Shown: positions 1-10,895, counted from the first letter of the stretch. The stretch: 64,000 bases of DNA from Trichobilharzia szidati (GCA_944472155.2 OX235279.1:55897564-55961563), one strand, 5' to 3'. Notes: generated from the sequence alone by a model not told the origin. Numbers and translations: made by a program.

Positions 1-2
1 CG

Positions 3-260
3 GACTTTCATAAGCGGAAAGAGGAGATCCCAGTCCATCCTGAAGGATTCCTATGTCTGAATGACAGAATCATTACTCCTCTGACACTAAGATCTGCGAT
101 TTTGGATGATTTTCATTTTGCTCATCTGGGAGCTGAGAAGATGAAGTCAGTAGCACGCCCAACGTGCTGGTGGCCAGAAATTGATGCTGACATTAGCGAA
201 AGATCAAATAGTTGTTTCAGCCGTTTGCATAAAATGTCCTATGGGAAGTCATCGTGGAAA
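3..260 (+). pseudogene. Gypsy integrase zinc-binding domain stub
   Basis: Frame 3 reads open from base 3 and gives an HHCC-type integrase N-terminus: HPEGFLCLNDRI, then HFAHLGAEKM, then CWWPEIDADI, where a Gypsy integrase has its H-x3-H helix and the W-P pair before the C-x2-C. The second half of the zinc finger is imperfect (C is followed by FSRLHK) and similarity fades by about base 260. In an intact element this domain binds the ends of the viral-like cDNA. The fragment is cut by the window edge upstream, and downstream it meets the 3' end of a PLE on the opposite strand. Seen: motif order. Inferred: Gypsy rather than BEL. Confidence 0.65.
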
Positions 261-319
261 CTCATATTTATACAGCAGTTTTACTACAACGAGATAATTT
301 TCCATTCTATTGGTGAGAA

Positions 320-2640
320 GTTTGTTGACAGTAAAAAGTCAATGTCAACAGGGTGATAGTTAACTCAGAGAATTATTGCAAACAATTAAAGGGTAGAAAT
401 AATTGCAAAGGTTAAATAAGTGGGTTGCAAAATGCATAATTCTGGGAAAATATGGAGTAGTCAAGATATAAATGAGAGTTCAAATTAATTGAGTAATAAG
501 CAAGTAAAGATGAAGTAGTCAGAATAAAAAAGTAATAATGACAACAATAACTTGTATAGGCTAAATAGGAGGGGGAAACTGTCAGCTTTCTTCATTTATT
601 TAGTTATGCCAAGGTAAGGAAAGTGGCTGCACGAATTTCTTCTGAACACCTAAGTTTGGCTTCTTCAGTTGGATTGTGATGGCTTCAGTTGTATGCAAAA
701 GACTAACTCATGAAGCAAAACTAATGTTGGTGGGAATACGATAACTAATTTTAAGGGCTTTCTTCATATCAACTTTATTCTTACTAGCTATAAGGCATGT
801 TAAAGCAGAGCTGCGAACAGATATTGTCTGTTCCTTGCTTAGCCATGCAGGACTATGTTGATAAATCCGATGATGAACCTCCATAATAGTACGCTGAATG
901 TAACTAGCGCCATAGGAACAGTCAAACTGCTAGATACACGTAAAGGTGATATTAGGTAGTCTATACTTATTTCTTGAAGAGACAGCGTACCTCTGCTATT
1001 TTGAATGCCATTTTCTTTAGGAGGTGTAGCACTACTTTACTGATGCTGTCACCACGAAACTGAAAATTAATGAATAAAATCTTCTTTGGAGCTGTTGCCG
1101 TACTGACTAGGTCCATATTTTTACCGATGGACTTTTCTCGGTAACCATTTCCCTGATAATCTTAAGCTCCTCATTAAGTGATTCGTTTGAGTGGATTACT
1201 CTAGCTCGATTAACTAAAGACTTCACTAAGTTGTGTTTGCATTTCAAATGTATACAACTCAAAAAGTGAGTATATTTACACTTCTTTGCAGGTTTCCCGT
1301 ATGCACTTCTTAATGTCCCATCTTTCCCAGTCAGAATGACTTGTAGGTATCAAGTACTATGATTCCTTTCCTTCTTTCTTTCCCTATGGTAAAGTTCATT
1401 GCAAAATGCCCACCATTAAATTTTTCCAAGGGTGTCTTTGGCTTAGTCATCATTTTTCACAATAAAAAATGTATCATCCATATATCAACAGTAGAATTCC
1501 AATTCATTAATTACTGTTTCCGGTGGTTTATTCTCTAATTTAGGTAGGAAAATATCAGCTGGCATTGGTCATATTGGTGATCTCCTAGCCACATTGTTAA
1601 TTTGTCTATAGAATTTATTTTTGAAGAAGAAATGAACAGTTTTTAGGATATGAAGGTATATTAACTCTTATGCAAAGTGCGATGTACGCAAACGCAAGTT
1701 CTTATACTCCAACTCCTTTAGTACATGTTCTGTCTAGACCAAACACAAATCAAAACACATGAGGACTGGTCGTCTAAATTAAGAAATATGTTTCTGAATG
1801 AGAATCGTAGTGCGATGATGATTAACTAGCTAGACAGGCACCGTACACGAATGACCGAAAGTGACACGGCAGCGGGCCGAATGGCATGGTTGCTTGACAG
1901 TGAACCTTCAACTCAGTGATTCGACTTAAACAGTGAAGGTCAGCATCCACTGTTGAAAGAAAAATACTGTGGTCTAATAACTTTGCGGAATTATTTACTA
2001 CCATAGATTCCTTGTACATCTTAAAACAAGCTCCTTCCAAAAGGACACAGGAATACTGATGTCAATTTTTCGCTGAATAATTCCTTTACAAATAAAATCT
2101 GCTGTTTAAACCATCGGTACATCAGAAAACAAAGCTGACACATCAGCTGATATTTCGAACTTATCATTTGCACTCAAATCTCTTATCTTTTTTCGACAAA
2201 TTCAGAACTATCCTTTACATTATATGTTGTACCAATTCATTATACGGAGGCTGTAGGAGTTTCACCAACTATTTAACTGTTGTGTGATATGAAGAATTAA
2301 ACATATTCATCTCTGGTGTAAGTGGTAAACACCTTTTGTTCACTATAGGTAGCCCATATAATGTTGATGCCACTGTATCCATAGGCTTAAGTAATCTGTA
2401 CAACTCTTGTGAGAAACTTGAGTGTTTCTGGTACTTTTGATGATCATTGAGTGAGTTATTCATCTTATCTATGTGTTCCATTGGAATGGTAATTACTATT
2501 CCGGAAGCTTTATCCGGTCTATTAATTATTAAATTCTCATTTTTCTTCAGTTTATTTAAGAAATCACCATGTTTTCTGGTCAAGATACTATTTGATTTCT
2601 ATTTGCTATTCATACATTTAAAGGAGCTGTAGACTAAATA
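320..2640 (-). pseudogene. Decayed Penelope-like element (PLE-D)
   Basis: The minus strand is a diverged copy of the PLE family at 3872-5354 and of PLE-B. Residues from 2583 down to 2269 give NRPDKASGIV, then LNDHQKYQKH, then LYGLPIV and PEMNMFNSSYH, aligned with the PLE-B reverse transcriptase entry region (RPDKGSGVV, LYGSPKV, DMLNSPYH). Bases 590-1780 follow the 3' RT and GIY-YIG coding part of the 4210-5300 element but are full of stops. Bases 320-590 match its 3' untranslated region. A foreign repeat (1805-2045) splits it. PLE RT plus GIY-YIG endonuclease would mediate target-primed insertion; this copy cannot encode either. Confidence 0.8.
1805..2045 (-). repeat. Dispersed repeat inside PLE-D; partner at 52560-52775
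   Basis: Read on the minus strand, this block shares a diverged but clear alignment with 52560-52775 (+), for example TGGATGCTGACC followed by TCACTGTTTAA and, further on, CTAGCTA before an ATCATC-like end. It interrupts the PLE-D alignment. Because the partner lies directly upstream of a Gypsy gag region, both may be LTR remnants, but a SINE or an unrelated repeat is also possible. Confidence 0.55.
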
Positions 2641-2738
2641 ATAAAGCGCTCAAGATTTTCTTTCTTTCCTACTGATATTGTTTTCGCCTTATATGTTCGT
2701 CTTCGACATGATGCTGAATCTATGTGAATACACCTAAC

Positions 2739-3101
2739 GACTGGACACATCACACTAATTACTAGTGTCCAATGCAAGTACCCACTACAGTCCTACAGGA
2801 GGTCAATCGAGAGTCCGAATAGCTCAGTGGGAACGTCTTTGACTGCAGCACTGGGTGACGCGGGTCCGAATCTCAGTAGGGACATGAGTTCCTTTAAGGT
2901 TGCAGTTACATCTTGCTAACTAGTGAGTACCGACTAGTACGAAACCTAGGTCCAAGGTTTCCTGCCGATTGCCTTCAACCATCTAACATCAACAGTTCAA
3001 AGTGCACCTTGATGGCGAGCTACCTAGAACGGTGGCCAGATTGACTGACTGATGGAATTCAGTCTTTGACAAACAAAAGACTAGACACATCGCACTAGTT
3101 A
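2739..3101 (+). repeat. tRNA-derived SINE flanked by 23-bp imperfect direct repeats
   Basis: The head resembles a tRNA gene: A box TAGCTCAGTGG (2820-2830) fits TRGYNNARNNG exactly, and B box GGTCCGAATCT (2863-2873) is close to consensus. These are the internal RNA polymerase III promoter elements. The body (about 2880-3070) recurs in reverse at 7855-8005. Flanks 2739-2761 and 3079-3101 match at 20 of 23 positions, as expected for an old target-site duplication. Schistosome SINE-like repeats of the SM-alpha type are tRNA-headed and often carry a hammerhead ribozyme; I did not find an intact hammerhead core here. Confidence 0.7.
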
Positions 3102-3871
3102 ATAATAATAATAATAAATCTACTTTATTCCAAAAACAGTACTTATAATACAGAATGGAATTCTTAGTATTTGTCACAATATTGCATCTGATTTGCTTAA
3201 AAATTAAAACAAAATTAATCAGAGGAATTTATCCACGTTTACGATATAGAGTCAAAAATATTCGAAGCACGAATTGAGAGTGTTAAATATAATAATAATA
3301 GTTTGTTTCAAACAGTACTGGCGATTCAGTTTGAAAATTTTAGCAAGTTATAGATTATTGAATCTAATGTTCTGTTGATATAGTATGGTTAGGGGAAATA
3401 CAAAATTAACAGTTATAACACAGCTTAAATGATGTTCACACTTATGAAAAAATAAACAAATAAAAACACAAACTTGAGAGGATTATAAATTTAAGAAGTA
3501 CAATAACAATAAAGGTTGATGCTGTAAGGGTGGAGGAAATGGTCTATTTAGTAGTGCAAAGAAGGTTAGTTAGTTCATGCCTAACAATATTTTCATCACA
3601 TAAAGTACGTGCCAAATATGGTATAGTGAAATTTTTATACTAAGACGTACGTGCATAAATTCTTCTGAAAAGACTTCTTGTTTTACCTGAGGAGACAAAA
3701 GGTTAGAGCTGCGGGTGAAGTGGATGCTCACAGTCTGACAAAATCCCTTTAGCAAATTTGTACCTGTCAGTGATATGGCCCAATATGATACCACTCGCCT
3801 TACTGACAGTCTTCAGAGTTCTAGGAAGTATGACATAGTCTTTTTCAGAGTGTCCAGTGAAAATAATATTA
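3102..3871 (-). pseudogene. Non-LTR retrotransposon 3' part: ORF2 C-terminus and tail
   Basis: The minus strand runs from coding sequence (about 3871-3545: TGHSEKDYVILPRTLKTVSK, then SSGKTRSLFRRIYARTS with one internal stop and LARTLCDENIVRHEL) through a 3' UTR to GGAATAAAGTAG (polyadenylation-like) and a short (ATT)n at about 3103-3117. This is the usual end of fluke LINEs in this window (compare 14957-15470). The coding frame continues past the inserted PLE at 5378-5435. ORF2 C-termini follow the RT domain; the clade (CR1-like or other) cannot be fixed from this tail alone. Confidence 0.65.
3849..3871. repeat. Target-site duplication of PLE-E (left copy)
   Basis: Twenty-three bases match 5355-5377 with one mismatch (G at 3857, A at 5363). 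The two copies bracket PLE-E exactly. Read on the minus strand they encode the same LINE residues (NIIFTGHS-type), so the LINE ORF was duplicated on insertion. Confidence 0.8.
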
Positions 3872-5354
3872 ATATAGAAAATATCCCCATTTAGACATTT
3901 GGAAAACAGAAAGATTGGGCGAAGAAATATTTACTTTTCAATTAGATCCTTATCTCTGGCTCTACTCTAATATATATAGCATTTTTATTACAATACACAA
4001 CAGTTTACTAAACAAGTGGTGATATCTTTGTTAACAATAATTAAAAAGTGTCAAAATGTCAATGGGTTGATAATTAACGCAGAAAATCAATACAAATTTA
4101 AAAGGTAGAAATGGATAGAATAAATTAATTTTACAAGGATAACACGTAATTAAAGATGAAGTGGTCAAAATAAAAATAAAATAATTTGGTCAATTATAAT
4201 TTAATAGGTTTAGGGGCAGGGGGGCGACGTAGTCCTATTTATACATTCTTGTAACAATGGCCACGGTAAGAAAAGTAGCTGTACAAATTTCTTCTGTACA
4301 CATAGGCTTGGCTTCTTCAGATGGATTCCGATTGCTTCAGCTGTCTGTAGAAGAAGAACTCGTAGAGCAAAGTTAAGATTGGTCGGAATGCGATAAATAA
4401 TTTTAAATGCAGTATTCACATCAACCTTATGCTCAGTATCAACAAAGTGTGCTAAAATAGAACTACGAATAGATCTTGTTTGTCCCTTGCTTAACCATGC
4501 TGGATGATGTTCGGAAATACGACTATGAAACTGCCTAATTGTACGCCCAATGTAGCTGGCTACGCAGCTGCAGTCAAACTGGTAGATACACATAGAAGAG
4601 GCAAATTTTGGTAGTTTATCCTTATTTCTCGAACACAGAATAGGGGTGGTTTTGAAGAGACAACGTACCTCTGCTGCATAATAAGCTCTTTTAACTGCAT
4701 TCTTCAAGCGCTGTGTTATGATTTCGCTGATGTTGTCACCAAGGAACTTCAATTTTATGAACATTGGTTTTTTCGAAACTGTAGCCATACTGACTCTCCT
4801 TGGTGCTGAATTCATATTCTTCTCAATAAATTTATCTGGATAACCATTTTTTTCTAAGTAATTCTTTAATAATCTTAAGGTCCTCATTGAGGCAGTCGTC
4901 TGAACAGATTAACTTAGCTCTATGAACCAGACACTTTACCAGGTTACGTTTATATTTCAAAGGTACAAAACTCAAAAAGTGAGTGTACTGACCTGTTGTT
5001 TTAGGTTTCCTATACACACTCCTTCTTAGTGTGCCATCATCTTTCCTTGCCATGAAGACGTCTAGGAATGAGATACTGTCATTTTTTCTTTCTCTGTGGT
5101 AAAGTTTATTGCTGAATGTGCATCATTAAACTTGTCAAGGATATTTATTGCATCATTCTCGTCTTTCATAACCACAAATGTGTCATCCATATATCGACAG
5201 TAGAAATCCATGTCATTAATTACTCCTTTCAGTGGTCCGTTCTCTAATTTAGCGAGGAAAAAATCAGCTAGGATTGGACCTAATGGGAAACCCATAGCTA
5301 CACCATCAATTTGCCTGTAATATTCCTTATTGAATAAGAAAAATAATATTATCC
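3872..5354 (-). pseudogene. 5'-truncated Penelope-like element (PLE-E)
   Basis: Minus-strand order is RT palm (5295-5062), RT thumb/linker (5053-4832), then endonuclease (4887-4210), then UTR (4209-3872). The RT has GFPLGPILADF and the catalytic YCRYMDDTF. The last reading segment of 225 residues contains the linker, SYIGRT followed by the R-x3-EH of the GIY-YIG core, and the typical PLE end LCVQKKF plus LPWP. A frameshift lies between the RT palm and thumb segments and another between thumb and endonuclease, so no full protein is made. It lacks the RT N-terminal half. It sits in a LINE ORF with a 23-bp TSD. Best relatives in this window are PLE-D and PLE-B. Confidence 0.9.
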
Positions 5355-5435
5355 AGTGTCCAATGAAAATAATATTATCTGTATAACCAATTAGTATTGA
5401 TTTTATTAGCTGTATTATTAATTAAACTTGCTGCT
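5355..5435 (-). pseudogene. Upstream continuation of the LINE ORF split by PLE-E
   Basis: On the minus strand the frame QLIKSILIGYTDN leads into the duplicated target (IIF-GH), which resumes at 3871 across the PLE insertion. The segment ends near the AT repeat at 5442. Only a short stretch is recognisable. Confidence 0.5.
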
Positions 5436-5441
5436 TAATGA

Positions 5442-5459
5442 ATATATATATATATATAT
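5442..5459. repeat. (AT)n microsatellite
   Basis: Nine AT dinucleotides just upstream of the 5492 ORF. It could serve as a TATA-like promoter element, but that is only position-based. Confidence 0.7.
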
Positions 5460-5491
5460 CTGTTGTATCTAGCCATTGTCAGTAATTCAGT

Positions 5492-6124
5492 ATGTCTGCA
5501 TATTTAGGAAATAGAAATTCGGAAATGAGGAATAACAGACAGGACGTAGAAGCCAATTCACTAGTGAATCCATTTTGCAAATTTTCTACTGTAACTAATG
5601 AGACAGAAGGCAGTGTATTGCAGCCATCAAATTCAGTACAATTATATTCGTGTATACACAACGAACGATTTTATAAATTTTATGGTGCAATTCATGAATC
5701 AAATGAATATGCCTTGCCATCAACAAATATTCAATTATCAAAAGCACCGAATAATAACAGAAAACGAATGGATTGTAAACTTTCTGGTCTCGATTGTTTA
5801 CCTATATTAGAAGAATCATTGGATGGAAAAAATTCACATATCAGTGAAATCACATCTGTTTTGAATAACAGAACTAAACAGTTAATAAACACTTCTAAAC
5901 AGTCGAGACAAATAAGTTATGAACTTAGTTATTCATCAATTGACAAAGTGGAAAAACTGAAACGCGAATGTGAACAATCAGGTAAACTTGTATCCAATTT
6001 ACAAATGAGGACGGAACAGCGATCAAAAATCAATAAACGACTGAGAGCTAAAATTAACGGCCTTCTAAGTATAATTCAGATATTAAAAGCGAATATAAAT
6101 AGTATGGCAGATATGGTTCAGTAG
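5492..6124 (+). CDS. Hypothetical protein, 210 aa, C-terminal coiled coil
   Basis: An intact ORF with no similarity to the mobile elements around it. The protein is polar and rich in Asn and Ser with no signal peptide or membrane segment. Residues about 125-205 are helical and Lys/Arg/Glu/Gln-rich with hydrophobic spacing suggestive of a coiled coil (KVEKLKRECE, then NLQMRTEQRSKINKRLRAK). An AATAAA signal lies 48 bases after the stop (6172-6177) and an AT-rich TATA-like run lies 33 bases before the ATG, both fitting a short single-exon gene or a last exon. I do not recognise the family. ORF integrity amid decayed elements is the main reason to call it; transcript data would decide. Confidence 0.5.
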   Translation: MSAYLGNRNSEMRNNRQDVEANSLVNPFCKFSTVTNETEGSVLQPSNSVQLYSCIHNERFYKFYGAIHESNEYALPSTNIQLSKAPNNNRKRMDCKLSGLDCLPILEESLDGKNSHISEITSVLNNRTKQLINTSKQSRQISYELSYSSIDKVEKLKRECEQSGKLVSNLQMRTEQRSKINKRLRAKINGLLSIIQILKANINSMADMVQ

Positions 6125-6177
6125 TTTATTACGATAAATGAGTTTTTGTTTTTTCCCTTCCCTGCTATTCAAATAAA

Positions 6178-6757
6178 AAATAAGGCTTCAAGTTTTTCAA
6201 TTTTCAGTAGCGGTGTTGCTTTCACGAGACTGGGTTGTTAGTCTCACACTCAAGCGCATCTCTTTTTCAATACTACCACAGGCTAGCAAAATAGATGAGG
6301 TTTAGAAATAATGTATGTAGACGGAAAATTATACTTCACAAATCTATATTATGAGATTTGTTGATTACTGTCTCAGCAGCGTTTCACTGGCTCCCAATAA
6401 AGGTCAGTGTTCACTAGCAGTATCAGAAAGTCGTTTAGACTTCTGGATAAGACACAGTCAGACTGATCAAGTATTAAAGATTTATGTTTCTAGAACCTTG
6501 GGAATTACTGATCTGAAATGACTAATAAAATAAGTCAGTAGGTATTGTTGTGCTATTTCTTTCTTTTTCTGTGGCGTCACAAAATGTAGCACAGCATAAT
6601 GAGTTTAACTTACAAACCTCTTTATCCTTTTCTTTACGGTTGTCAAAATGTTACTTAATTCAGTGTCTATATGTCATATGGATGTCTTCTTGTTTACAGA
6701 AAGTCCTCACAAGTATGATACTATCTGATGTTCACACTGATAAAATGTTGACTGCCG
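6178..6757. other. Intergenic, nothing recognised
   Basis: AT-rich sequence between the 5492 ORF and an RTE relic. An open frame from 6550 starts here but is low-complexity and continues into the reverse complement of the RTE relic, so it is not called. Confidence 0.5.
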
Positions 6758-7600
6758 TTATTATTATTGCTTTTATTATTATTATTACTGTTGTTATTAA
6801 TATTCTTCTTTTGAGTGAGACACAGAGTTTTAGCAGTACATCTCCATTGTATTTTTTTAACGGCTCATCCTTACCTGGTTCCCCGACTCCCCACAAGCCT
6901 TCATTTTCCCTTCACGTGATCTTTTTCATGTCACCTTCGGATGTTCAGCTCGTGTTCCACTCTAAGGACTGGCATGTCATATTACTTAAAGGTCTCCTTA
7001 GTTTATATTTCATCCGTCTCCACTTCCTTCTGCATTTTTGTTGGGTAATAGGTTCTTCTGCGATTCTCTGACATAGTTCTGAGTCGCTTGCTTATATTTC
7101 CTCGCCATCTTCAGTATCGAACGGAGGCAGATGTTAGTGGAAGTTTGCAGCAGGTTGTTAGAAATACACTTGATAACTCGTTCGCCAAGTCTCTGAACCA
7201 TATAAAGGTGTTGAGTTGACATCAGTGTTGAAAATTAGCACGTTGTTCATTGCGCTGAGTGACGTAGAGGTCCAAAGTGAATCGGGAGGAACGAAAGCTT
7301 TCCTGTCTTGCATTTTCGATCCTGGCTTTGACATCCCCTTCTGCACCTCATGTAGTTTAAGTGACATTGTAGAGACAAATGAATGATATGACTTCATCTA
7401 GATTCCTCTCGATGATAGTCATTAATGCTCACTGTTGTTGTTGGTGTTTGGGTATCTTTGTCACATCTATCTTTCGTATGTCCACCTCATGTCCAGTTTT
7501 CCCTACCTCTCATTGGTAAATCTCCGAGTTTGTTGAACATTAGACGTGGAACATCCACGAAATCCAGGACTTTTAGGGTCTTTTTGTGACTTATGAATCA
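6758..7600 (-). pseudogene. RTE-type LINE relic, C-terminal part
   Basis: Read on the minus strand, bases 7590-6900 follow the full-length RTE at 18376-21605 from its RT end to its C-terminus: LYGSETWR (7199-7222 region), NICLRSILKMA, then a diverged basic tail. The 3' end is the (ATT)n run near 6760-6800. Several frameshifts and stops interrupt it. RTE ORF2 encodes an APE-like endonuclease and RT; only the post-RT region survives here. Confidence 0.75.
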
Positions 7601-7854
7601 ACTGTTACCAAATGGATCAATCACAAAAAGTTAACGAAATGGACGCCTATTTTGCCATAAGCCGGGAAATGTTATAAAAGTGAAGGGGACTGTTTTATTT
7701 GATAAGTTTCTGCGCATTAGGCAAAGAAAGTGTAATCTGTAGCAGGAAACTATACTGAAATATTTACCACTGACCAAAAAATTCAAAACTGTGCAGGAAT
7801 AAATTTGAAATCCTCCAGTCATCATGCATTTCTATCCTTACATTGATTGGTCAC

Positions 7855-8005
7855 TAGAGAGTAACTAGTATCATGCTTCTAGCCCTTGGTGTTGGTTCAG
7901 TCAAATTTTCAATGCGGCCGTCAACATAGGCGACTTGCCATTGCGGTGCACTCTGGACTGATATTAGATGGTTGAAAGCAATCGGTGAGAAGCCCTGGAT
8001 GTAGC
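7855..8005 (-). repeat. SINE fragment, body of the 2762-3078 family
   Basis: The reverse complement aligns with about 2930-3070: CGATTGCTTTCAACCATCTA, then AGTGCACC, ATGGC and a TTGACTGA-like end. The tRNA-like head is absent. Confidence 0.6.
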
Positions 8006-8887
8006 CTTTTCAATTTTTCTCTTTATTGTTCAAGACATTTTGTATTTATTTCTCCATACATCTTGTTCTTATCATTTAGTTCCGTGTTTTGATGTGCAGC
8101 ATCATATTTGAGATCAGCACAAAGTTACTGCAGACTGCACTTCGTTCGCTTCACTTTGTTAGTAGAAACATATTTACATACATTCTATGATTTTCGCTTT
8201 CTTAGTCAATTTGTTTCATTCTCTTAGCTAATTTAAGTACAGCTTGATACCTTTAATAAATTCCATTCCTTAGTGTTTTACGCACATACAATGAAAAGTG
8301 ACTGGTCTATTAGGCATTGTAAAGTGTTTAACAAACCATTAATCTCCTAATGGAAACTGCTGTTCAATAGTGGGTTTCCGTGACGTGGGAACCAAATTAA
8401 TGATGTCATGAAATAACAGGTACTCAATTCGCTTTTAAATGGAAACACTAACATTCTAATGAAGGCTACAAAAATAAATGTTAGTCTTAGATTTCACTAT
8501 AATATAGTTCCAAACGTAAGATTGGAGAATGGAGTGATGTTTGTTTGAATTTACCATCAGTAATCAGCTTCTTATTCCTATGAATACATTCATACATTTT
8601 TTCCAATCGCTTTTTGAGTTTCCTCCCGTAGATTACTTTTCACTGTCTTATTCTGGAGACAGATTCTTGTCCCGGATTGTTCACCTTTCAAGAGCATTGA
8701 TAATTAACAACTCTTTCAGTCGGTCATTTCTACCTTTTGATACATTAGTCTATTGATTTTGTGTATTTTTAAATGTTCTGTTATTCACGCATTTCAGCAC
8801 ATTATATTCATTTGTGTATTTATATTGCACTAGAACCACTTTAAAAAAAAATCAGAAATACAACTTCCCAATTATTTTCACTAGTTA
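8006..8887. other. Intergenic, possible promoter region of the 8888 ORF
   Basis: AT-rich with an ORF of 71 residues (8541-8756) that has no recognisable features. No repeat was identified. Confidence 0.4.
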
Positions 8888-9754
8888 ATGGATAAAATAG
8901 ATATACCCCACCGCTTATTGCGTGTTTCAGTTCCATCGAACGTAACTTGGTTTAAAAGTAAGACAAGCTGTCAACGATTACTGTTTATTTCATTAATAGT
9001 ATTATTTTATGGTAATACTTGTTTATTAATAAAATCAATGTTGATTGACGATTTTTACATAGTTAAGTCTGATTTATATCTGAATATAACATCATCGTTA
9101 TCCTCATCATCACCATCACGCACATCGGTGAACAGAACAAACGATCCTAGTATAAATTGGAACAAATTTATTAATAAGGAAGATCTATTATCACAGAAAT
9201 CCATCTCAGCTAAACAACCAGCTGAAACTACAGTTTCAATTAAGAAAGGCATATGGAGAAATCAGTTAAGTTTTATTGATAAAAGAACGCAAAAGCAGCC
9301 TGATGACTCTAATATTGAACTGTCTATGGACAGACTTAAAATATTACGAAATAATTTCAAGATTTTATGGCGTAAATGTTTGTGTCAGTCACATATTATA
9401 CGGTCATTAGTTTTATGGATAAAAATTAATTACCTCGTAGCCATCAGTATAAAATTATGTCATTTGTGTACATTTTTGATTGCACGTAACTCATTTATTC
9501 TTTTCATTTCCTTGTCATTTTGGTTTGAAATACTGATCACCAGCAGTATATATATTATCAATAATCAGCTAAAGCTTTGTATTTTTGATACATATTCAAG
9601 TGGACGAATAGATGCAATTAGGCATTTGGAGATAAGCACGTTTAGCATAGCTTATACAGGATGGAGTTATGTACTATTACTTGCTTCTAACTTACTTATT
9701 ATTCCATTTATAATTGTTTTTATAGTTCTGGTATTTACTGACATGCACTTCTAA
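8888..9754 (+). CDS. Four-TM membrane protein, claudin/PMP22-like topology
   Basis: An intact ORF of 288 residues. Hydrophobic segments lie at about 31-50, 173-194, 202-224 and 257-284. A long loop between TM1 and TM2 has N-glycosylation sequons at N18, N66 and N82 (the first is before TM1). Just before TM2 is LWRKCLC (160-166), fitting the LW-x2-C signature of the claudin/PMP22/clarin first extracellular loop, and TM4 opens with TGWSY, also typical of that superfamily. The loop is longer than the usual 50-80 residues and a second spaced cysteine is unclear, so the assignment is tentative. An AATAAA occurs at 10055-10060. No mobile-element similarity was seen. If right, it would act at the plasma membrane or in cell junctions. 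Confidence 0.5.
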   Translation: MDKIDIPHRLLRVSVPSNVTWFKSKTSCQRLLFISLIVLFYGNTCLLIKSMLIDDFYIVKSDLYLNITSSLSSSSPSRTSVNRTNDPSINWNKFINKEDLLSQKSISAKQPAETTVSIKKGIWRNQLSFIDKRTQKQPDDSNIELSMDRLKILRNNFKILWRKCLCQSHIIRSLVLWIKINYLVAISIKLCHLCTFLIARNSFILFISLSFWFEILITSSIYIINNQLKLCIFDTYSSGRIDAIRHLEISTFSIAYTGWSYVLLLASNLLIIPFIIVFIVLVFTDMHF

Positions 9755-10172
9755 ATTATTCACTTCAGTGTTTCTTAATCGGTTATTTTTTTGTTTCTGA
9801 ATTCTTCAAAAGTTGAAGGAATGTGACTTGTGAACATATTTTACCTTAATGATTATTCGTTGGTTTCTACGAAGCATTTGAAATTATATGTGATGACTAA
9901 TTTAACATGTTCATGTAAATACACACCTGCGTTAAAGAATAATTTCAAAACAAAACTCTGCCTTTATTCTGTATATTTAACTTTATAGTGCGAATTTGAT
10001 ATGCACAGTAATCGTAAAACTATACTCTTGTAAGAAAAACTTTTACCTGGTAGAAATAAAATAGTTATTGCTGAATAACCTGAGAGCAGCTTAAGCATTG
10101 TGATAACTCATTTCCAATGGGATAAATAATTAACAAACAAGACAAACAAGTTACTAAAGCCAATTAGATTGT
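9755..10172. other. 3' region of the 8888 ORF; no other feature seen
   Basis: AT-rich. It contains the AATAAA at 10055-10060 and then meets the start of PLE-C. Confidence 0.4.
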
Positions 10173-10895
10173 AAACTTGTCAGACAGAAAGCTAACAGAA
10201 GCCGAGGTAAAGGTACTAATGAAAGGGATGAACTTCAATATTAGCAACAAAAGATTGAAACCAGAAGATATTATACCTGTAATTGAAACAGCAGTCGAAG
10301 GACATGACAAGCAGAAAGCAGAACTAGTACGAGCACAATGTTAACTAACCCTAAGAAAGCAAAGAGCAGAAAAACTAAATGTAACGCAGGAGGAACTAAA
10401 AGCACTCCCAGATATTAACGAAGAAAAATCGATTGTCATTACCCAAGCAGAAAAAGGAAACACAATAGTAATACATAACAAAACAACATATAATGAAAAG
10501 ATGAATGAACATTTACAATCTGGACCCTATACCATAATGACGAAATCAGCTGAAACAATCACAAACAAAACAATGAAAGAAACAGCAAAGGTTGTTAGAC
10601 AAATGAAAGAAGTAACTGGTCAGTCAAAATGGTTTGAAATTATGCCAAAATCATGTAATATACCTAGGATATGTGGCAAGATAAAATTGCATAAAGAGGG
10701 ATATCCAATAAGGCCGATTGTAGACTTTAGAAACACACCAACGTATATGCTAACAAGATTTCTCTCGACAATACTTAGACCGACAAGAGACAACTCAAAA
10801 GCTAGAATAGTAGATTCATTTGAATTAGTGAGGCGACTAAAAACCACTAAAATAGAGGAAGAGGAAATACTAGTCAACTTTGATGTAAACAGCAA
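10173..10895 (+). pseudogene. PLE-C copy 1: N-terminal region and start of RT
   Basis: An open frame, broken by one stop near 10342, opens with NLSDRKLTEAEVKVLMKGMN, which matches the conserved PLE N-terminus (L-S-x-R-x-L-x2-x-E-x2-VL-x-KG). It continues through AEKGNTIVI, KIKLHKEGYPIRPIVDFRN and LVNFDVNS. The sequence from about 10470 to 10895 is identical or nearly so to 12427-12852. At 10895 it jumps to the endonuclease end of the same family, so the RT palm with its catalytic aspartates is missing. Confidence 0.85.

Noticed and set aside
6550..7071. 173-codon hydrophobic plus ORF
   Set aside because: Its second half is the reverse complement of the RTE relic and its (ATT)n end gives the Ile/Val run.
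7010..7397. Minus ORFs that look like short novel proteins
   Set aside because: They are pieces of the RTE C-terminus (LYGSETWR, CLRSILK) broken by frameshifts.
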